A stretch of DNA of 48,477 nucleotides from an uncultured Arenicella sp. (GCA_905479805.1 CAJQNY010000235.1:1-48477); one strand, 5' to 3'. Positions 1 to 9,910 are shown, numbered from the stretch's first letter. Notes: generated by a model not told the origin, from the sequence alone. A program made the numbers and translations.

Positions 1-24
1 CAATTCATAGAACCATTCACTCAT
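1..24 (-). CDS. Possible first codons of a divergent gene running off the left edge
   Basis: On the minus strand an ATG at 24-22 opens eight codons (reading MSEWFYEL) that continue past the window edge without a stop. No clear Shine-Dalgarno precedes it. Too short to identify; it could equally be chance. Positions 25-213 before glnS hold no other recognisable gene. Confidence 0.2.
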
Positions 25-213
25 GCTGTTACGTTTGATCTCGCTCAGATTGTACGCTGACAAGGAAACACATCATAGTAGCGCCAAAACTCTTTGCTCT
101 ACCGAATACCTCATTACACAAATATATCCCAGCTTTTTAAGACGCGCTCTTTTATAATCAACCAGCGCATCTATTTAGACAAAGGCTATTGCTGCCGAAG
201 CAGAACCGACACC

Positions 214-1908
214 ATGAACAAAACAAAATCGTCACCTAAACATTTTATTCGTAGCATCGCATCAAACGATATTGAGCGAGGCGTCTACGAGGGTCTATAT
301 ACGCGCTTTCCACCAGAACCAAATGGATATCTGCACCTGGGTCATGCTAAATCAATCTGTCTAAATTTTGGTCTGGCTGAAGATATGGGCGGGCGCTGCA
401 ATCTGCGATTTGATGACACCAATCCTGAAAAGGAAAGCATTGAGTATATGGAGTCAATCAAAAATAGTGTCGCATGGCTTGGCTTTGAATGGGCGCATCT
501 TCGCTATGCCTCCGACTACTTTGAGGATCTTTACGGATTTGCGGTGCAATTGATTGAAAAAGGTTTGGCTTATGTCGATGATTTGGATGCAGAACAAATG
601 CGTGAGTATCGTGGCACGCTGACCGAGCCGGGTAAAAATAGCCCGAGCCGAAGCCGAGACATAAAAGAGAATCTTGATTTATTTGCGCGCATGCGTGCTG
701 GTGAATTTGAAGAAGGCAGTTACGTATTAAGAGCTAAAATAGACATGTCCTCACCTAATATTGTGATGCGCGACCCTATTATCTACCGCATCCGCTACGC
801 ACATCACTACCGCGCTGGCGATGCCTGGTGTATCTATCCTATGTATGACTTTACTCATTGCATCTCTGATGCTCTAGAGGGAGTGACTCATTCATTGTGT
901 ACTTTAGAGTTTCAAGACAATCGAGAAATTTACGATTGGATATTGGCCAACATCACTATTGAAGAAAATCTACTAGGTGACAAAGGTAGAACAATGCCGA
1001 GACAAATCGAGTTTGGTCGAATGAACCTCGAATATTCTCTGGCGAGTAAAAGAAAATTGGTGCAGTTAGTCAATGAAGAGCATGTTAGCGGTTGGGACGA
1101 CCCTAGATTAACCAGCCTTGAAGGCTTAAAACGGCGCGGTTATACACCGGCCTCGATTCGCAATTTCTGCGCTGAAATTGGTGTCACTAAGAAAGACAGC
1201 GTCATTGAAATGACGGTGCTCGAGAACGCGATACGTAATGACCTTGAAGCTTCGGCTAAACGAGTTTTTGGCGTACTGCAACCATTGAAGGTTGTCATCA
1301 CCAACTATCCTGAAGACACAACTGAATCATTTACGGTAAAGAATCACCCGAAAGATGAAGAAATGGGAACTCGTGAACTGTCATTTAGTCGAGAAGTATA
1401 TATCGACCGAGAAGATTTCATGATGGACCCACCCACTGACTTTTTTAGACTCTCACCAGGTAAAGAAGTGCGCTTACGCTACGGTTACGCAATTACCTGT
1501 GATGATGTGATCACCGATGATGCAGGGGAAATTATCGAACTACACTGCCGTTATGACCCTTTGAGTGCAAAAGGTAAAACGGCTGACGGACGAAAAATCA
1601 AAGGCATAATCCATTGGGTTAATGCCGCAGATGCTATAAACGTCGAAACTAGAGTTTATGATCGTTTATTCACAGCAGCAAACCCCGGCGCCGCTGATGA
1701 TTTTATAGCGTTGATAAACCCAAATTCTTTGCAAACCTATGCGGATGCCAAAGTCGAAGCCAGCGTTTTACATGCTGATCCGGAGGATAGATTTCAGTTT
1801 GAACGAGTTGGCTACTTCTGCTTTGACTCTAAAGACAGTGCTTCTGGTAAATTAGTTATGAATCGTACGGTGAGTCTGCGTGATACCTGGGCTAAGCAAC
1901 AGAGATAG
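214..1908 (+). CDS. glnS: Glutaminyl-tRNA synthetase
   Basis: Cytoplasmic class I synthetase that charges tRNA-Gln with glutamine. The protein is 564 residues, close to the roughly 550 of E. coli GlnRS. The HIGH motif appears as HLGH at residues 41-44 inside [15 protein letters not shown], and the second signature appears near residue 275 as ASKRKL, where the family usually has MSKRKL. The end ([11 protein letters not shown]) matches the usual GlnRS C-terminus. The open frame extends upstream to an ATG at 94, but those 40 residues have no family counterpart, so I start at 214 ([14 protein letters not shown]), which agrees with the normal N-terminus; the ribosome site there is weak. It converges on the lipoprotein gene downstream. 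Identification is secure, the start is fairly sure. Confidence 0.97.
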   Translation: MNKTKSSPKHFIRSIASNDIERGVYEGLYTRFPPEPNGYLHLGHAKSICLNFGLAEDMGGRCNLRFDDTNPEKESIEYMESIKNSVAWLGFEWAHLRYASDYFEDLYGFAVQLIEKGLAYVDDLDAEQMREYRGTLTEPGKNSPSRSRDIKENLDLFARMRAGEFEEGSYVLRAKIDMSSPNIVMRDPIIYRIRYAHHYRAGDAWCIYPMYDFTHCISDALEGVTHSLCTLEFQDNREIYDWILANITIEENLLGDKGRTMPRQIEFGRMNLEYSLASKRKLVQLVNEEHVSGWDDPRLTSLEGLKRRGYTPASIRNFCAEIGVTKKDSVIEMTVLENAIRNDLEASAKRVFGVLQPLKVVITNYPEDTTESFTVKNHPKDEEMGTRELSFSREVYIDREDFMMDPPTDFFRLSPGKEVRLRYGYAITCDDVITDDAGEIIELHCRYDPLSAKGKTADGRKIKGIIHWVNAADAINVETRVYDRLFTAANPGAADDFIALINPNSLQTYADAKVEASVLHADPEDRFQFERVGYFCFDSKDSASGKLVMNRTVSLRDTWAKQQR

Positions 1909-1920
1909 TTCTCACAATAA

Positions 1921-1949
1921 AAGAGTTTAGGGTAATCTCTAAGGCTCTT
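1921..1949. terminator. Weak hairpin between convergent glnS and lipoprotein gene
   Basis: AAGAG and CTCTT arms with an inner TTAG/CTAA pairing form an imperfect hairpin between two convergent stops. There is no proper T-run, so a terminator role is only suggested by location. Confidence 0.25.
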
Positions 1950-1966
1950 GGTATTTGACCATCAAC

Positions 1967-2824
1967 TCAATTTTGTTGATCGTCCTGGGTTTCACCTTCT
2001 GCCGCACGTGAACCTTCTTCAACACTCTGGTTGAGGCGCTCAAGCATAGCTTCAAGGCTGGCTAGAAACTGCTCACCTGCTAGCTGATCATCCGGGTCCA
2101 CATTCTCTAAGTTCAGTGTGAATTCTTCTAATTGTTGGGACAAGGTAGACCCTTCACTTGCTAGCTTCTCGATCAATGGGGCCAATTCTTCCCCTAGTTG
2201 CTCCATTGCCTTAGCCGCTTCTATTTCAGCGTTACTGAGATCTTGTGCCGCCTTCTCAAGTTCTTGCTCTACGTTTTTAAGGGTGCGTTCTGCAGCTAGC
2301 TTTGCGCTATCAATCTGTTCACGCACAGCGTCTTTATCATTGTCGAATTTTTCGCTGCTTAAATACTCTTGGAATGATTCCACCATTTGCGAAGCCGTAC
2401 CTGTGCCCAATTGAATAGCATCGCCAACCATCCAGGCACCGAGTTGCAACATAGAATCTAATCCTTTAATGCTCTGCCCTTCTACCAACATTGACTGGTC
2501 TCGGGCCTCACGATTAACGATTTCTAGCGGCGCGCCGTCCTTAAGTCGATTGACAACGATGGCACTCGCGGCGCCTATTTCTTTTGCGAACTCCTTATCA
2601 ATTTTGAGCTCGAGCACGGAGCCACTGCCGCTCATCTCTACGTCCAACACCTCGCCAACTATTTCACTATTCATATAAATTGCCGCACCTTCCTTGATAT
2701 CTTGAGTCGTATCAAAACTAGTATTGACAACATAATCATTGCTGCCGCACGCCGTTAGAACAGCCGCAACTGAGAACAACAAAACCGCATTTAACTTGGT
2801 TCGTATAGATTTAAATTTGCTCAT
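1967..2824 (-). CDS. MCE/MlaD-like domain lipoprotein with coiled-coil tail
   Basis: A 285-residue predicted lipoprotein. The signal peptide ends in the lipobox LTAC with the acylated Cys at about residue 26. Residues 30-125 resemble a single MCE (MlaD) domain: an N-terminal strand, then 'L-K-x-G-A' and 'I-V-G-E-V' elements typical of the fold. Residues 150-275 are acidic, Ala/Glu/Lys-rich and look like a long coiled coil. MCE proteins bind or move lipids between membranes, usually beside an ABC permease and ATPase; no such partners are here, so the role is inferred. A TGGAG ribosome site precedes the ATG. It lies just downstream of the endonuclease and acyl-CoA synthetase genes on the same strand and could be co-transcribed. 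The domain call is moderate because the MCE match is by eye. Confidence 0.6.
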   Translation of the reverse strand: MSKFKSIRTKLNAVLLFSVAAVLTACGSNDYVVNTSFDTTQDIKEGAAIYMNSEIVGEVLDVEMSGSGSVLELKIDKEFAKEIGAASAIVVNRLKDGAPLEIVNREARDQSMLVEGQSIKGLDSMLQLGAWMVGDAIQLGTGTASQMVESFQEYLSSEKFDNDKDAVREQIDSAKLAAERTLKNVEQELEKAAQDLSNAEIEAAKAMEQLGEELAPLIEKLASEGSTLSQQLEEFTLNLENVDPDDQLAGEQFLASLEAMLERLNQSVEEGSRAAEGETQDDQQN

Positions 2825-2891
2825 TTTTGACTCCAGCTAATTCCTATTTGTTAATCATAATGGCTTCAGAATTCATTTTAACAACACCACT

Positions 2892-3599
2892 CTAGAAAAA
2901 ATAACCTTGTTTAACAAGGATAGAAAGGCTTTCTGGGTCATCAACAAAAGGGTTGCGAGAGCCCTGAATCTGGGCAATTTTGTCATTACGCGCTATTTCC
3001 GATTTATTCGGAGGGTCCAGTTTGTGCCATTTATGGAGAAGCCGGCCCGAAGATTCAAATATGACTAGGCCATGTTCTTTATAACGATGGGCCATATAAA
3101 ACATCGCTCGTGCGACCTCACCACGAACAGCGTTTGCAGGTTCCGCGCTTCGCGCTCGCTCATCCACCTCGAAGTCACATTGCTTGCCATACCGCCGATC
3201 TTCACCGCTGATTTCAGCGAAACGAAAACTGGAACGATCCTGATTCACGTCTGTTCGTGATGGATATAGATTGTGCAAATCAGCTTCAATGCGATTGAAG
3301 GTAGCGCTGTTTCTACGGCACTGTTTCCTGGTACCACAATTCAGTCCATTGGTGACCCAAGACATTGGAAACACATGCTCAACATTTAGCCCATTGCGGT
3401 TTCCCCTGGAAAAAGGCTGCTGGCAATAAAGTGTTTCTCCCCCATTATTATAGAGTTCACCCCAAAATATTTTACGTGCTTCCTTATAGTTTTCGATTGA
3501 AAGAAATGCATCTTTAGCTGCTTTTAGATCAACCGATTCTTGGCATCCGGCAAACAAGATAAGAGTTAGCGTAAATCCACACCTAAATAACCGTTTCAA
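2892..3599 (-). CDS. Endonuclease I family nuclease, predicted lipoprotein
   Basis: A 235-residue protein of the bacterial endonuclease I (EndA/Dns) family, metal-dependent enzymes that cut DNA in the periplasm or outside the cell. The family core is clear: NVEHVFPMSW around residue 75 (catalytic His) and DLHNLYPSRTDVNQDRS around residue 110. Several cysteines in the middle are as expected for an exported nuclease. The N-terminus has a lipobox-like LFAGC, so it may be membrane-anchored rather than free. The start is TTG at 3599, fixed by the signal peptide that begins there; it overlaps the stop of the acyl-CoA synthetase by 4 nt (TTGA), implying translational coupling. A role in using extracellular DNA as nutrient is inference. 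Confidence 0.9.
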   Translation of the reverse strand: MKRLFRCGFTLTLILFAGCQESVDLKAAKDAFLSIENYKEARKIFWGELYNNGGETLYCQQPFSRGNRNGLNVEHVFPMSWVTNGLNCGTRKQCRRNSATFNRIEADLHNLYPSRTDVNQDRSSFRFAEISGEDRRYGKQCDFEVDERARSAEPANAVRGEVARAMFYMAHRYKEHGLVIFESSGRLLHKWHKLDPPNKSEIARNDKIAQIQGSRNPFVDDPESLSILVKQGYFF

Positions 3600-5440
3600 G
3601 AGCCGTGCACCCCATGACCAGAGTACAAACCGTCTACCTGCTCGCTAAACTTGGCCAATACTTTTGGGCGCTTGATTTTTAGCGTAGGAGTCAGTAAACC
3701 TGATTCGATGGTCCACTCATCTAAGGAGGCATGTACCGCGCGAATGCGTGCATAGCCAGGGAAGTCGTTCATTTGCGAACCTATTTTTTGCAAAAGAACT
3801 TTCTGTGCATCCGTCGAATTCAATTTTTCTGGATCCAAGCCAGATTCAATACAGCACGCTCGCCAAAGCTCAGGGTTCAAAACGACCAAGGCACTCAGAT
3901 AAGCCTTACCTTCACCCACTACCATGACCTGCTCGAACAAAGTGTCACGACTAATCGCTGCTTCAATATCAGGTGGAGGCACTTTCTCTCCGTTTGCGAG
4001 TACGAGTATGTCTTTTATCCGACCAATTATGCGAATAAAGCCATCATCATCGATTGAGGCGCGATCTCCGCTTTTCAACCAGTCTTGATCCATCGTCTTG
4101 GCCGTTGCTTCAGGTAGGTTCCAATAACCCAGCATGACATTCTCGCCGCGGATATACAGCTCATCATTGTCCATCAACTTCACTTCTACACCACGCAATG
4201 GTAAACCAATTGAATCCGGCTTGTTCTCATTGATTGTGTTCACGCTAACGATGGGGCTGGACTCTGTTAAACCATAACCTTGTAGCAACGGCATTCCCAA
4301 TGCGGTAAATGTTTTAGCGACTTCAGGCGAAAGCGGTGCGCCACCCACGACGGCAAACTTAAGTTGTCCACCTAGACGGTCTCGAATTGGTTGTGCAACG
4401 ATTCTGTCGAGCACTTTTTTCAATAGAAGACGTGGGTGCCAGCCTGACCTTCCTTGTGCGTATTCAAAGGCATGCCAACCGGTCTTGATGGATCGTTTAA
4501 ATATGTGCTTTTTTATTACGCTGACGGTCGACAAACCTTGGTAAATTTGATTGTGAACGCGCTCGAAAATACGTGGCACAGAAACCAATATGGTTGGTTG
4601 AACTTCGCTCAAATCTTGAGCAAGTTCTGCAATTGACCGGTTGAACGTTACGCTGGCCCCGCCTACGATAGAACCGTAATAGCCTACCGTTCTTTCTAGG
4701 GTGTGAGATAAGGGCAAAAACGATAACAAGCGATCGCTTGGCAGGACAACCACACTGCGCATGCCCGCATAGGCGTTCGACAGCATATTTTTGTGCGAGA
4801 GCATCACCCCCTTAGGTTTTCCGGTCGTTCCAGATGTGTAAACAATAGACGCCAAGTCATCCGCTTGATTAATACCACGCTCTAGCCGCTTTCCCTGCTC
4901 GGGTAACCATTCGCTTATGATACGCACCTTGCCTTCACTGGCGGAGCCGTTGAACACTAGAACATGGTTTATAGCGCTAAGGTCATCATCCGTTTGCGCC
5001 ACCTCGTCCCATTGTTGCTGGCTTTCAAAAACAACTAGCTTGGCCCCAGAGTCCGCAAGAACGTAAGCCATATTTTCAGCTCGATCTGCGGTATAGAGAG
5101 GCACCACTACTAGACCTAGTCGCAACGCGGCTTGGTCAAACACTACCCATTCAATGCTGTTTTTATAACAAATGGCAACTCGATCACCTTTTTTGATACC
5201 TAGATCCTTGATCGCGATTTGCCATCTCTCAACTTGAGTGGCAATTTGTGACCAGGTAAGCCCATACCAATGATTGGCAGATTGATCGTACTGAGAGTAA
5301 GCAACTTTTTCTGGATTACGGCGCACCCGCTCTCGAAATAACTCATCCAATGTACTCGCGGCATCAGGGCGGATGGGGTCGGCATCTGCATTATCTTGCA
5401 GAGCATCTAATGGATATATTTTTGCTTCTCGTATTGACAC
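3596..5440 (-). CDS. Long-chain fatty acid-CoA ligase (AMP-dependent synthetase)
   Basis: A 614-residue adenylate-forming enzyme of the long-chain acyl-CoA synthetase type (FadD15/AMP-binding family), which activates fatty acids through an acyl-AMP. Visible signatures are the P-loop-like YTSGTTGKPKGVMLSH near residue 205, GYGLTESSP near 390 and the hinge/C-terminal SGDRASIDDDGFIRIIGR-x-KD near 455-480 with a catalytic Lys region at LANGEKVPP. The start is GTG at 5440. The exact fatty-acid range cannot be read. It is coupled by a 4-nt overlap to the endonuclease gene and faces adk across about 390 bp containing a strong palindrome. No membrane segment is obvious. Confidence 0.92.
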   Translation of the reverse strand: MSIREAKIYPLDALQDNADADPIRPDAASTLDELFRERVRRNPEKVAYSQYDQSANHWYGLTWSQIATQVERWQIAIKDLGIKKGDRVAICYKNSIEWVVFDQAALRLGLVVVPLYTADRAENMAYVLADSGAKLVVFESQQQWDEVAQTDDDLSAINHVLVFNGSASEGKVRIISEWLPEQGKRLERGINQADDLASIVYTSGTTGKPKGVMLSHKNMLSNAYAGMRSVVVLPSDRLLSFLPLSHTLERTVGYYGSIVGGASVTFNRSIAELAQDLSEVQPTILVSVPRIFERVHNQIYQGLSTVSVIKKHIFKRSIKTGWHAFEYAQGRSGWHPRLLLKKVLDRIVAQPIRDRLGGQLKFAVVGGAPLSPEVAKTFTALGMPLLQGYGLTESSPIVSVNTINENKPDSIGLPLRGVEVKLMDNDELYIRGENVMLGYWNLPEATAKTMDQDWLKSGDRASIDDDGFIRIIGRIKDILVLANGEKVPPPDIEAAISRDTLFEQVMVVGEGKAYLSALVVLNPELWRACCIESGLDPEKLNSTDAQKVLLQKIGSQMNDFPGYARIRAVHASLDEWTIESGLLTPTLKIKRPKVLAKFSEQVDGLYSGHGVHGS

Positions 5441-5674
5441 TTAACTGGCTCTTAAATATTAGCAATTCACAGGCGATTGGAGCCTGACATCTTAGCGTGG
5501 ATACTCATATTGGTCACCAGCATTTAGCAATAGTAGTGGTGAATCCTCGGTATTAGGCTTAGAAATTGGTAAATATTTGTGATAAATTACGTTCCCCCGT
5601 ACGCCAGCAGTACATTTTACCAATTATTGTATCTCTGTCTTTTCGTTGGTTATTAGTTCAACCGACAAGGGATA

Positions 5675-5693
5675 GTCTGGAAATTTTCCAGAC
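5675..5693. promoter_or_regulatory. 19-bp perfect palindrome in the acyl-CoA ligase/adk intergenic region
   Basis: GTCTGGAAATTTTCCAGAC has 9-bp arms around one base. It lies in the 392-bp divergent gap (5441-5832), about 140 bp before adk, and looks like a dimeric repressor site. The arms do not match the LexA or FadR consensus as I know them. Nothing else in the gap is recognisable as a gene; short open frames there lack support. Confidence 0.4.
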
Positions 5694-5820
5694 CACAGTT
5701 CTAGGTAAACGAGATGATTGCAAGGCATACGGCACACAAGCCCTTCCAAAACGTATCTTAACGAATACGTGTCTGAAACAGGAGAGGCTTGGAATTACTA
5801 ATTAGCGAAAGCGATTTTGA

Positions 5821-6498
<678 letters not shown>

Positions 6499-6538
6499 AT
6501 ACTCTTTTAGACCGAGTGGCTTTGAATCCCCAGAGATG

Positions 6539-6602
6539 CTTCAATTTAAAGTCACTTCAATTTAAAGTCTCTTCAATTTAGAGGCACCCCACTTTAAAGT
6601 CG
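6539..6602. repeat. Four 16-bp tandem repeats downstream of adk
   Basis: Units at 6539, 6555, 6571 and 6587. The first two differ only in their last base (CTTCAATTTAAAGTCA and ...TCT); the third and fourth are degenerate. They fill the gap between the adk stop and the convergent glutaredoxin gene. Confidence 0.7.
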
Positions 6603-6660
6603 CTTCGATCCGGGAAGCTAACAACCACTGATGTGGTGCAAAAGGTTTAACTACAAGCGC

Positions 6661-6688
6661 TTATATACGCCGCTGTTGACGTATATAA
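6661..6688. terminator. Hairpin between convergent adk and glutaredoxin-like gene
   Basis: TTATATACG (6661-6669) and CGTATATAA (6680-6688) form a 9-bp perfect stem with a 10-nt loop. There is no clean T-run on either strand, so a bidirectional terminator role is suggested mainly by position between convergent genes. Confidence 0.35.
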
Positions 6689-6702
6689 AGTCGCTCTAAC
6701 CA

Positions 6703-6954
6703 TTAACTCACTAGTTTGTGATTGCGGACATAGCTCAGAATATCGTCCGACTCGTACATCCATTCAACCTGGCCATCACCAGACTCAATTCGTAAACAAG
6801 GCACCTGCGTTTTTCCGCCGCCTTTCATCAAGTCACGATTATTGTCTGCCTCAGATGTGCTCTTTAGACCAATAGAGTGTTGATGCCCCTTAAGGAACAT
6901 CAACACCTTTTGGCAAAAATAACAGTACTTGCTGTAATAAAGGTCGTGTTTCAT
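6703..6954 (-). CDS. Glutaredoxin-like / GST N-terminal domain protein
   Basis: An 83-residue thioredoxin-fold protein. It has the redox motif CYFC at residues 11-14 (CxxC), the cis-proline loop TQVPCL near residue 50 and a Y-E-S-D-D-I motif near 68, the usual glutathione-binding pair of the glutaredoxin and GST-N families. It is probably a small cytoplasmic glutathione-dependent oxidoreductase. It is transcribed in the same direction as the FKBP gene upstream, about 38 nt away, and could share its transcript. Closest named relative could be GrxC or the YibF/SspA-type N-terminal domain; I do not give a symbol. Confidence 0.85.
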   Translation of the reverse strand: MKHDLYYSKYCYFCQKVLMFLKGHQHSIGLKSTSEADNNRDLMKGGGKTQVPCLRIESGDGQVEWMYESDDILSYVRNHKLVS

Positions 6955-6992
6955 CGAACTTTTTGTATCCGTTTAATTTTTGTACGCCAAGA

Positions 6993-7745
6993 CTACTTTA
7001 CTTCTAGTAACTCAACTTCGAAAATAAGTGTTTGATTAGGCCCAATATTCTCTGGACCCTGCTCGCCATACGCTAAGCCAGCTGGAATAACAAAACGGTA
7101 CTTAGCACCTTCTTTCATCAACTGTATTCCCTCTGAAAACCCTGGGAGCACTCCAGTCAAAGGAAAGTCAACCGGCTCATTGCGTTGGTACGAGCTGTCG
7201 AATGGTGTTCCATCAATTAACGAACCAAGATAGTGAACTTTTACCGTATTCTCAGCGATAGGCTGCTTACCTTTGCCTTCACGAACGATTTGATATTGTA
7301 AGCCACTTTCTGTTGTTTGAATTCCTTCTTCTGTCGCATTCTTTGCGAGAAAGGCTTCTCCTTTGGTTTTATTTTCAGCTGAGAGCGTCGCAAACTCTTG
7401 TTGCTTCTTCAGTTGAAAGGTTTGCTGCGCTTGTTGCATTTCCTCGTTGGTCATCCGTGAATCTGCTCCGCTAGCTGAATCCTTGATAGCGGCTATTAAC
7501 GCATCCACTTCAATCTCGTTGCCTAGCCCGCCTTGAATTAAATCACGACCAATGCCGGCACCAATTGTGTAGCCCAGCTTCGCCTTCTCAGAATCTAAGT
7601 TAACACTGCTGGTGGTCCATTTTGTTTTGGATTCGCCTTCGGCTTGTGCCGTATTTGCGCGATTAGCAGCGCCAAATCCGAAATAAGTCGCCGCTACTAA
7701 AGCCGCTAGGCCGCCAACGACGACAAGGTTTTTAGACATACTCAT
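6993..7745 (-). CDS. FKBP-type peptidyl-prolyl isomerase, exported
   Basis: A 250-residue periplasmic chaperone and proline isomerase. Residues 5-25 form an export signal or membrane anchor. Residues 45-135 match the FKBP N-terminal dimerisation domain (SEKAKLGYTIGAGIGRDL start). Residues 145-250 are the FKBP domain with KVHYLGSLIDGTPFDSSY, FPLTGVLPGFSEGIQLM, AGLAYGEQG and the terminal LIFEVELLEVK. The layout is that of FkpA/Mip proteins. AGGAGA six nucleotides before the first ATG supports this start over the ATG two codons later. It follows thrS by about 58 nt on the same strand. Confidence 0.93.
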   Translation of the reverse strand: MSMSKNLVVVGGLAALVAATYFGFGAANRANTAQAEGESKTKWTTSSVNLDSEKAKLGYTIGAGIGRDLIQGGLGNEIEVDALIAAIKDSASGADSRMTNEEMQQAQQTFQLKKQQEFATLSAENKTKGEAFLAKNATEEGIQTTESGLQYQIVREGKGKQPIAENTVKVHYLGSLIDGTPFDSSYQRNEPVDFPLTGVLPGFSEGIQLMKEGAKYRFVIPAGLAYGEQGPENIGPNQTLIFEVELLEVK

Positions 7746-7803
7746 ATAAATCTCCTAATTAAAAATTCTTTCAGTTTTGTAAATGTAAAAATATCTTTGC
7801 CCA

Positions 7804-9744
7804 CTAATCGGTAGTCGCCGATTCAGGTGCAGACTCTTTATTCTCTATTTCCCGTCCATATTCTTCAATGAATTGTTCCAGCGGAATAACCGTTTGAGCC
7901 TTGCTGCCAAAGCGTCGGATAGCAACGGTACCCTCCTCGGCCTCACGCTTGCCGATACACAATATTGCTGGCACTTTTTGTAGGCTATGCTCTCTGACTT
8001 TGTAGCTTATTTTTTCATTGCGTAAATCAACATCCGCTCTAAAGCCTGCATTTCTGCAAGCCGCGGCAACTTGTTCTGCATACTCATTCGCATCGGTCAC
8101 AATAGTCGCGACCATAACCTGCTGCGGAGCAATCCACGCGGGTAAAGCTCCGGCGTGTTGCTCAATCAATATCCCGAGAAATCTCTCAATGGAACCTAGC
8201 GTAGCTCGATGCAACATTACCGGCACTTGTTTGGAGCCGTCTTCGGCAATGTATTCAGCACCTAATCTACCGGGCATAGAAAAGTCTATCTGCATTGTCC
8301 CGCATTGCCATAGTCGGCCAATGCAATCTTTTAAAGAAAACTCTATTTTTGGCCCGTAAAACGCACCTTCGCCGGGCTGTAAGTCCCATTCTAAACCATT
8401 GTCATTCAAAGCCTGTTCTAGTGCTAATTCAGCACGATCCCAGTCTTCATCTTTTCCGACGCGTTGCTCTGGACGAGTAGATAGCTTGTAGATAACTTCG
8501 TCAAAACCAAAGTCGCTGTAAACCATATGAAGAAAATCAATGAATTTCTTCACTTCAGATTGGACTTGGTCTTCGGTACAGAAAATATGTCCGTCATCTT
8601 GGACGAAACTGCGTACTCGCATGATGCCATGTAAGGATCCTGACATTTCATTGCGATGACAGGAGCCAAATTCGGCGAGCCTTAATGGCAAATCTCGGTA
8701 ACTTTTTAGCCCTTGGTTAAAAACTTGTACATGACAAGGGCAGTTCATTGGCTTTACTGCATAGTCGCGATCATCTGTATTAAGCACGAACATATCATCG
8801 CCAAACTTTGAAGCGTGACCAGATTTCTCCCAGAGAGACATATCAACTATCTGAGGAGTCTTTATCTCTTGATAACCATGTTGGTATTGCTTTTCAGCCA
8901 TGTAATTTTGCACAGCTTGATAAATCGCCCAACCTTTTGGATGCCAAAATACGCTACCAGGAGCTTCTTCTTGTATGTGAAAGAGGTCCAAGGCTTTACC
9001 CAGCTTGCGATGATCGCGCTTCTCAGCTTCCTCCATACGTCGGAGATATGCCTTAAGCTGCTTTTTATCCGACCAAGCAGTGCCATATATTCGCTGCAGC
9101 TGCGCATTATTAGAATCACCGCGCCAATAGGCTCCTGCCAGCTTAGTTAGCTTAAAGCCATCTCTCAAAAGACCCGTTGAGGGTAGATGAGGGCCACGAC
9201 ACAAGTCCATGAATTCACCTTGTCGATAGACTGTGATTACTTCGTCACCTGGCAAGTCAGAGATAATCTCTGCTTTATAGTGCTCGCCAATACCTTTGAA
9301 GTACTCCGTTGCCTCGTTGCGCTCCCAGACTTCTCGTTCAATAGTTTCGTTACGCTTAACGATCTCCTTCATCCTAGCCTCAATGGCTAAAAGGTCCTCC
9401 GGAGAAAAAGTCTCTTCACGCGCGAAATCATAGTAGAAACCATTTTCTATAGACGGGCCGATGGTAACCTGTGTTTCTGGATAGAGCTCCTTGACCGCTT
9501 CCGCCATCACATGCGCGGCGTCATGTCGCAAAATTTCTAAACCTGCGTCAGTATCTCGGGTAATAATGTTTACCTGAGCGTCGGTTGATATCTCGCGACT
9601 CAAATCCCATTGATCTCCGTCGACCTCGATGGCAACGGCATTTCTGCGCAAGCCACTGCTAATGCTGTCCGCGATTAGCGTACCTGTGGTTGGCGACTCG
9701 AATGGTTTAATTGAACCATCTGGAAAGGTAATATTTATTGACAT
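7804..9744 (-). CDS. thrS: Threonyl-tRNA synthetase
   Basis: Class II synthetase that charges tRNA-Thr; 646 residues against about 642 in E. coli. Domains in order: TGS (1-62), the editing domain with its HxxxH at H74/H78, the catalytic core, and the anticodon-binding domain from about residue 540. Zinc ligands are visible in MNCPCHV, in the following SCHRNEM segment and in LHRATLGS. The frame is open nine codons further to 9771, but the family N-terminus [11 protein letters not shown] begins at 9744. In many gammaproteobacteria thrS is followed by infC-rpmI-rplT; here an FKBP gene follows instead. The leader has two hairpins that may control translation. Confidence 0.97.
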   Translation of the reverse strand: MSINITFPDGSIKPFESPTTGTLIADSISSGLRRNAVAIEVDGDQWDLSREISTDAQVNIITRDTDAGLEILRHDAAHVMAEAVKELYPETQVTIGPSIENGFYYDFAREETFSPEDLLAIEARMKEIVKRNETIEREVWERNEATEYFKGIGEHYKAEIISDLPGDEVITVYRQGEFMDLCRGPHLPSTGLLRDGFKLTKLAGAYWRGDSNNAQLQRIYGTAWSDKKQLKAYLRRMEEAEKRDHRKLGKALDLFHIQEEAPGSVFWHPKGWAIYQAVQNYMAEKQYQHGYQEIKTPQIVDMSLWEKSGHASKFGDDMFVLNTDDRDYAVKPMNCPCHVQVFNQGLKSYRDLPLRLAEFGSCHRNEMSGSLHGIMRVRSFVQDDGHIFCTEDQVQSEVKKFIDFLHMVYSDFGFDEVIYKLSTRPEQRVGKDEDWDRAELALEQALNDNGLEWDLQPGEGAFYGPKIEFSLKDCIGRLWQCGTMQIDFSMPGRLGAEYIAEDGSKQVPVMLHRATLGSIERFLGILIEQHAGALPAWIAPQQVMVATIVTDANEYAEQVAAACRNAGFRADVDLRNEKISYKVREHSLQKVPAILCIGKREAEEGTVAIRRFGSKAQTVIPLEQFIEEYGREIENKESAPESATTD

Positions 9745-9818
9745 AATTCGTTTATCCGACCATACAAACAATATGTACTAGCCATGGTAATTCCTGTAGT
9801 TTAAGCTAGCCTCACTAC

Positions 9819-9859
9819 CCTGCTAAAGGCAGGACAAAATATATGAGCAAACGAGCTCA
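9819..9859 (-). promoter_or_regulatory. Two stem-loops in the thrS leader, one with a CGU-containing loop
   Basis: On the minus strand TGAGC-TCGTTT-GCTCA (9859-9844) is a 5-bp stem with CGT in its loop, and CCTGC-CTTTA-GCAGG (9833-9819) follows. They lie 75-115 nt before the thrS start. In E. coli, ThrRS represses its own mRNA by binding leader hairpins that mimic the tRNA-Thr anticodon arm. The resemblance here is by eye only. Confidence 0.35.
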
Positions 9860-9882
9860 CCAGACCAACAACCAAGCCGTGT

Positions 9883-9910
9883 ATTGTATCTGAAACATTG
9901 TAAAACGAAA
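9883..9910 (-). promoter_or_regulatory. Candidate thrS promoter
   Basis: Minus-strand TACAAT (9888-9883) with a poor -35 TTTCGT (9910-9905) at 16-bp spacing. It would give a leader of about 130 nt that includes both hairpins. The -35 is weak. Confidence 0.3.

Noticed and set aside
94-213. Upstream extension of glnS by 40 residues
   Set aside because: No family counterpart and no ribosome site; the normal GlnRS N-terminus starts at 214.
2118-2414. Ser/Ala-rich 98-residue frame antisense to the MCE lipoprotein
   Set aside because: Mirror of the Ala/Glu-rich coiled-coil codons; typical shadow.
5566-5805. 79-residue plus-strand frame between the acyl-CoA ligase and adk
   Set aside because: It covers the 19-bp palindrome, has no recognisable motif and no ribosome site.
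8808-9150. Overlapping plus- and minus-strand frames inside thrS
   Set aside because: Shadow frames of a secure gene; no motif or ribosome site.
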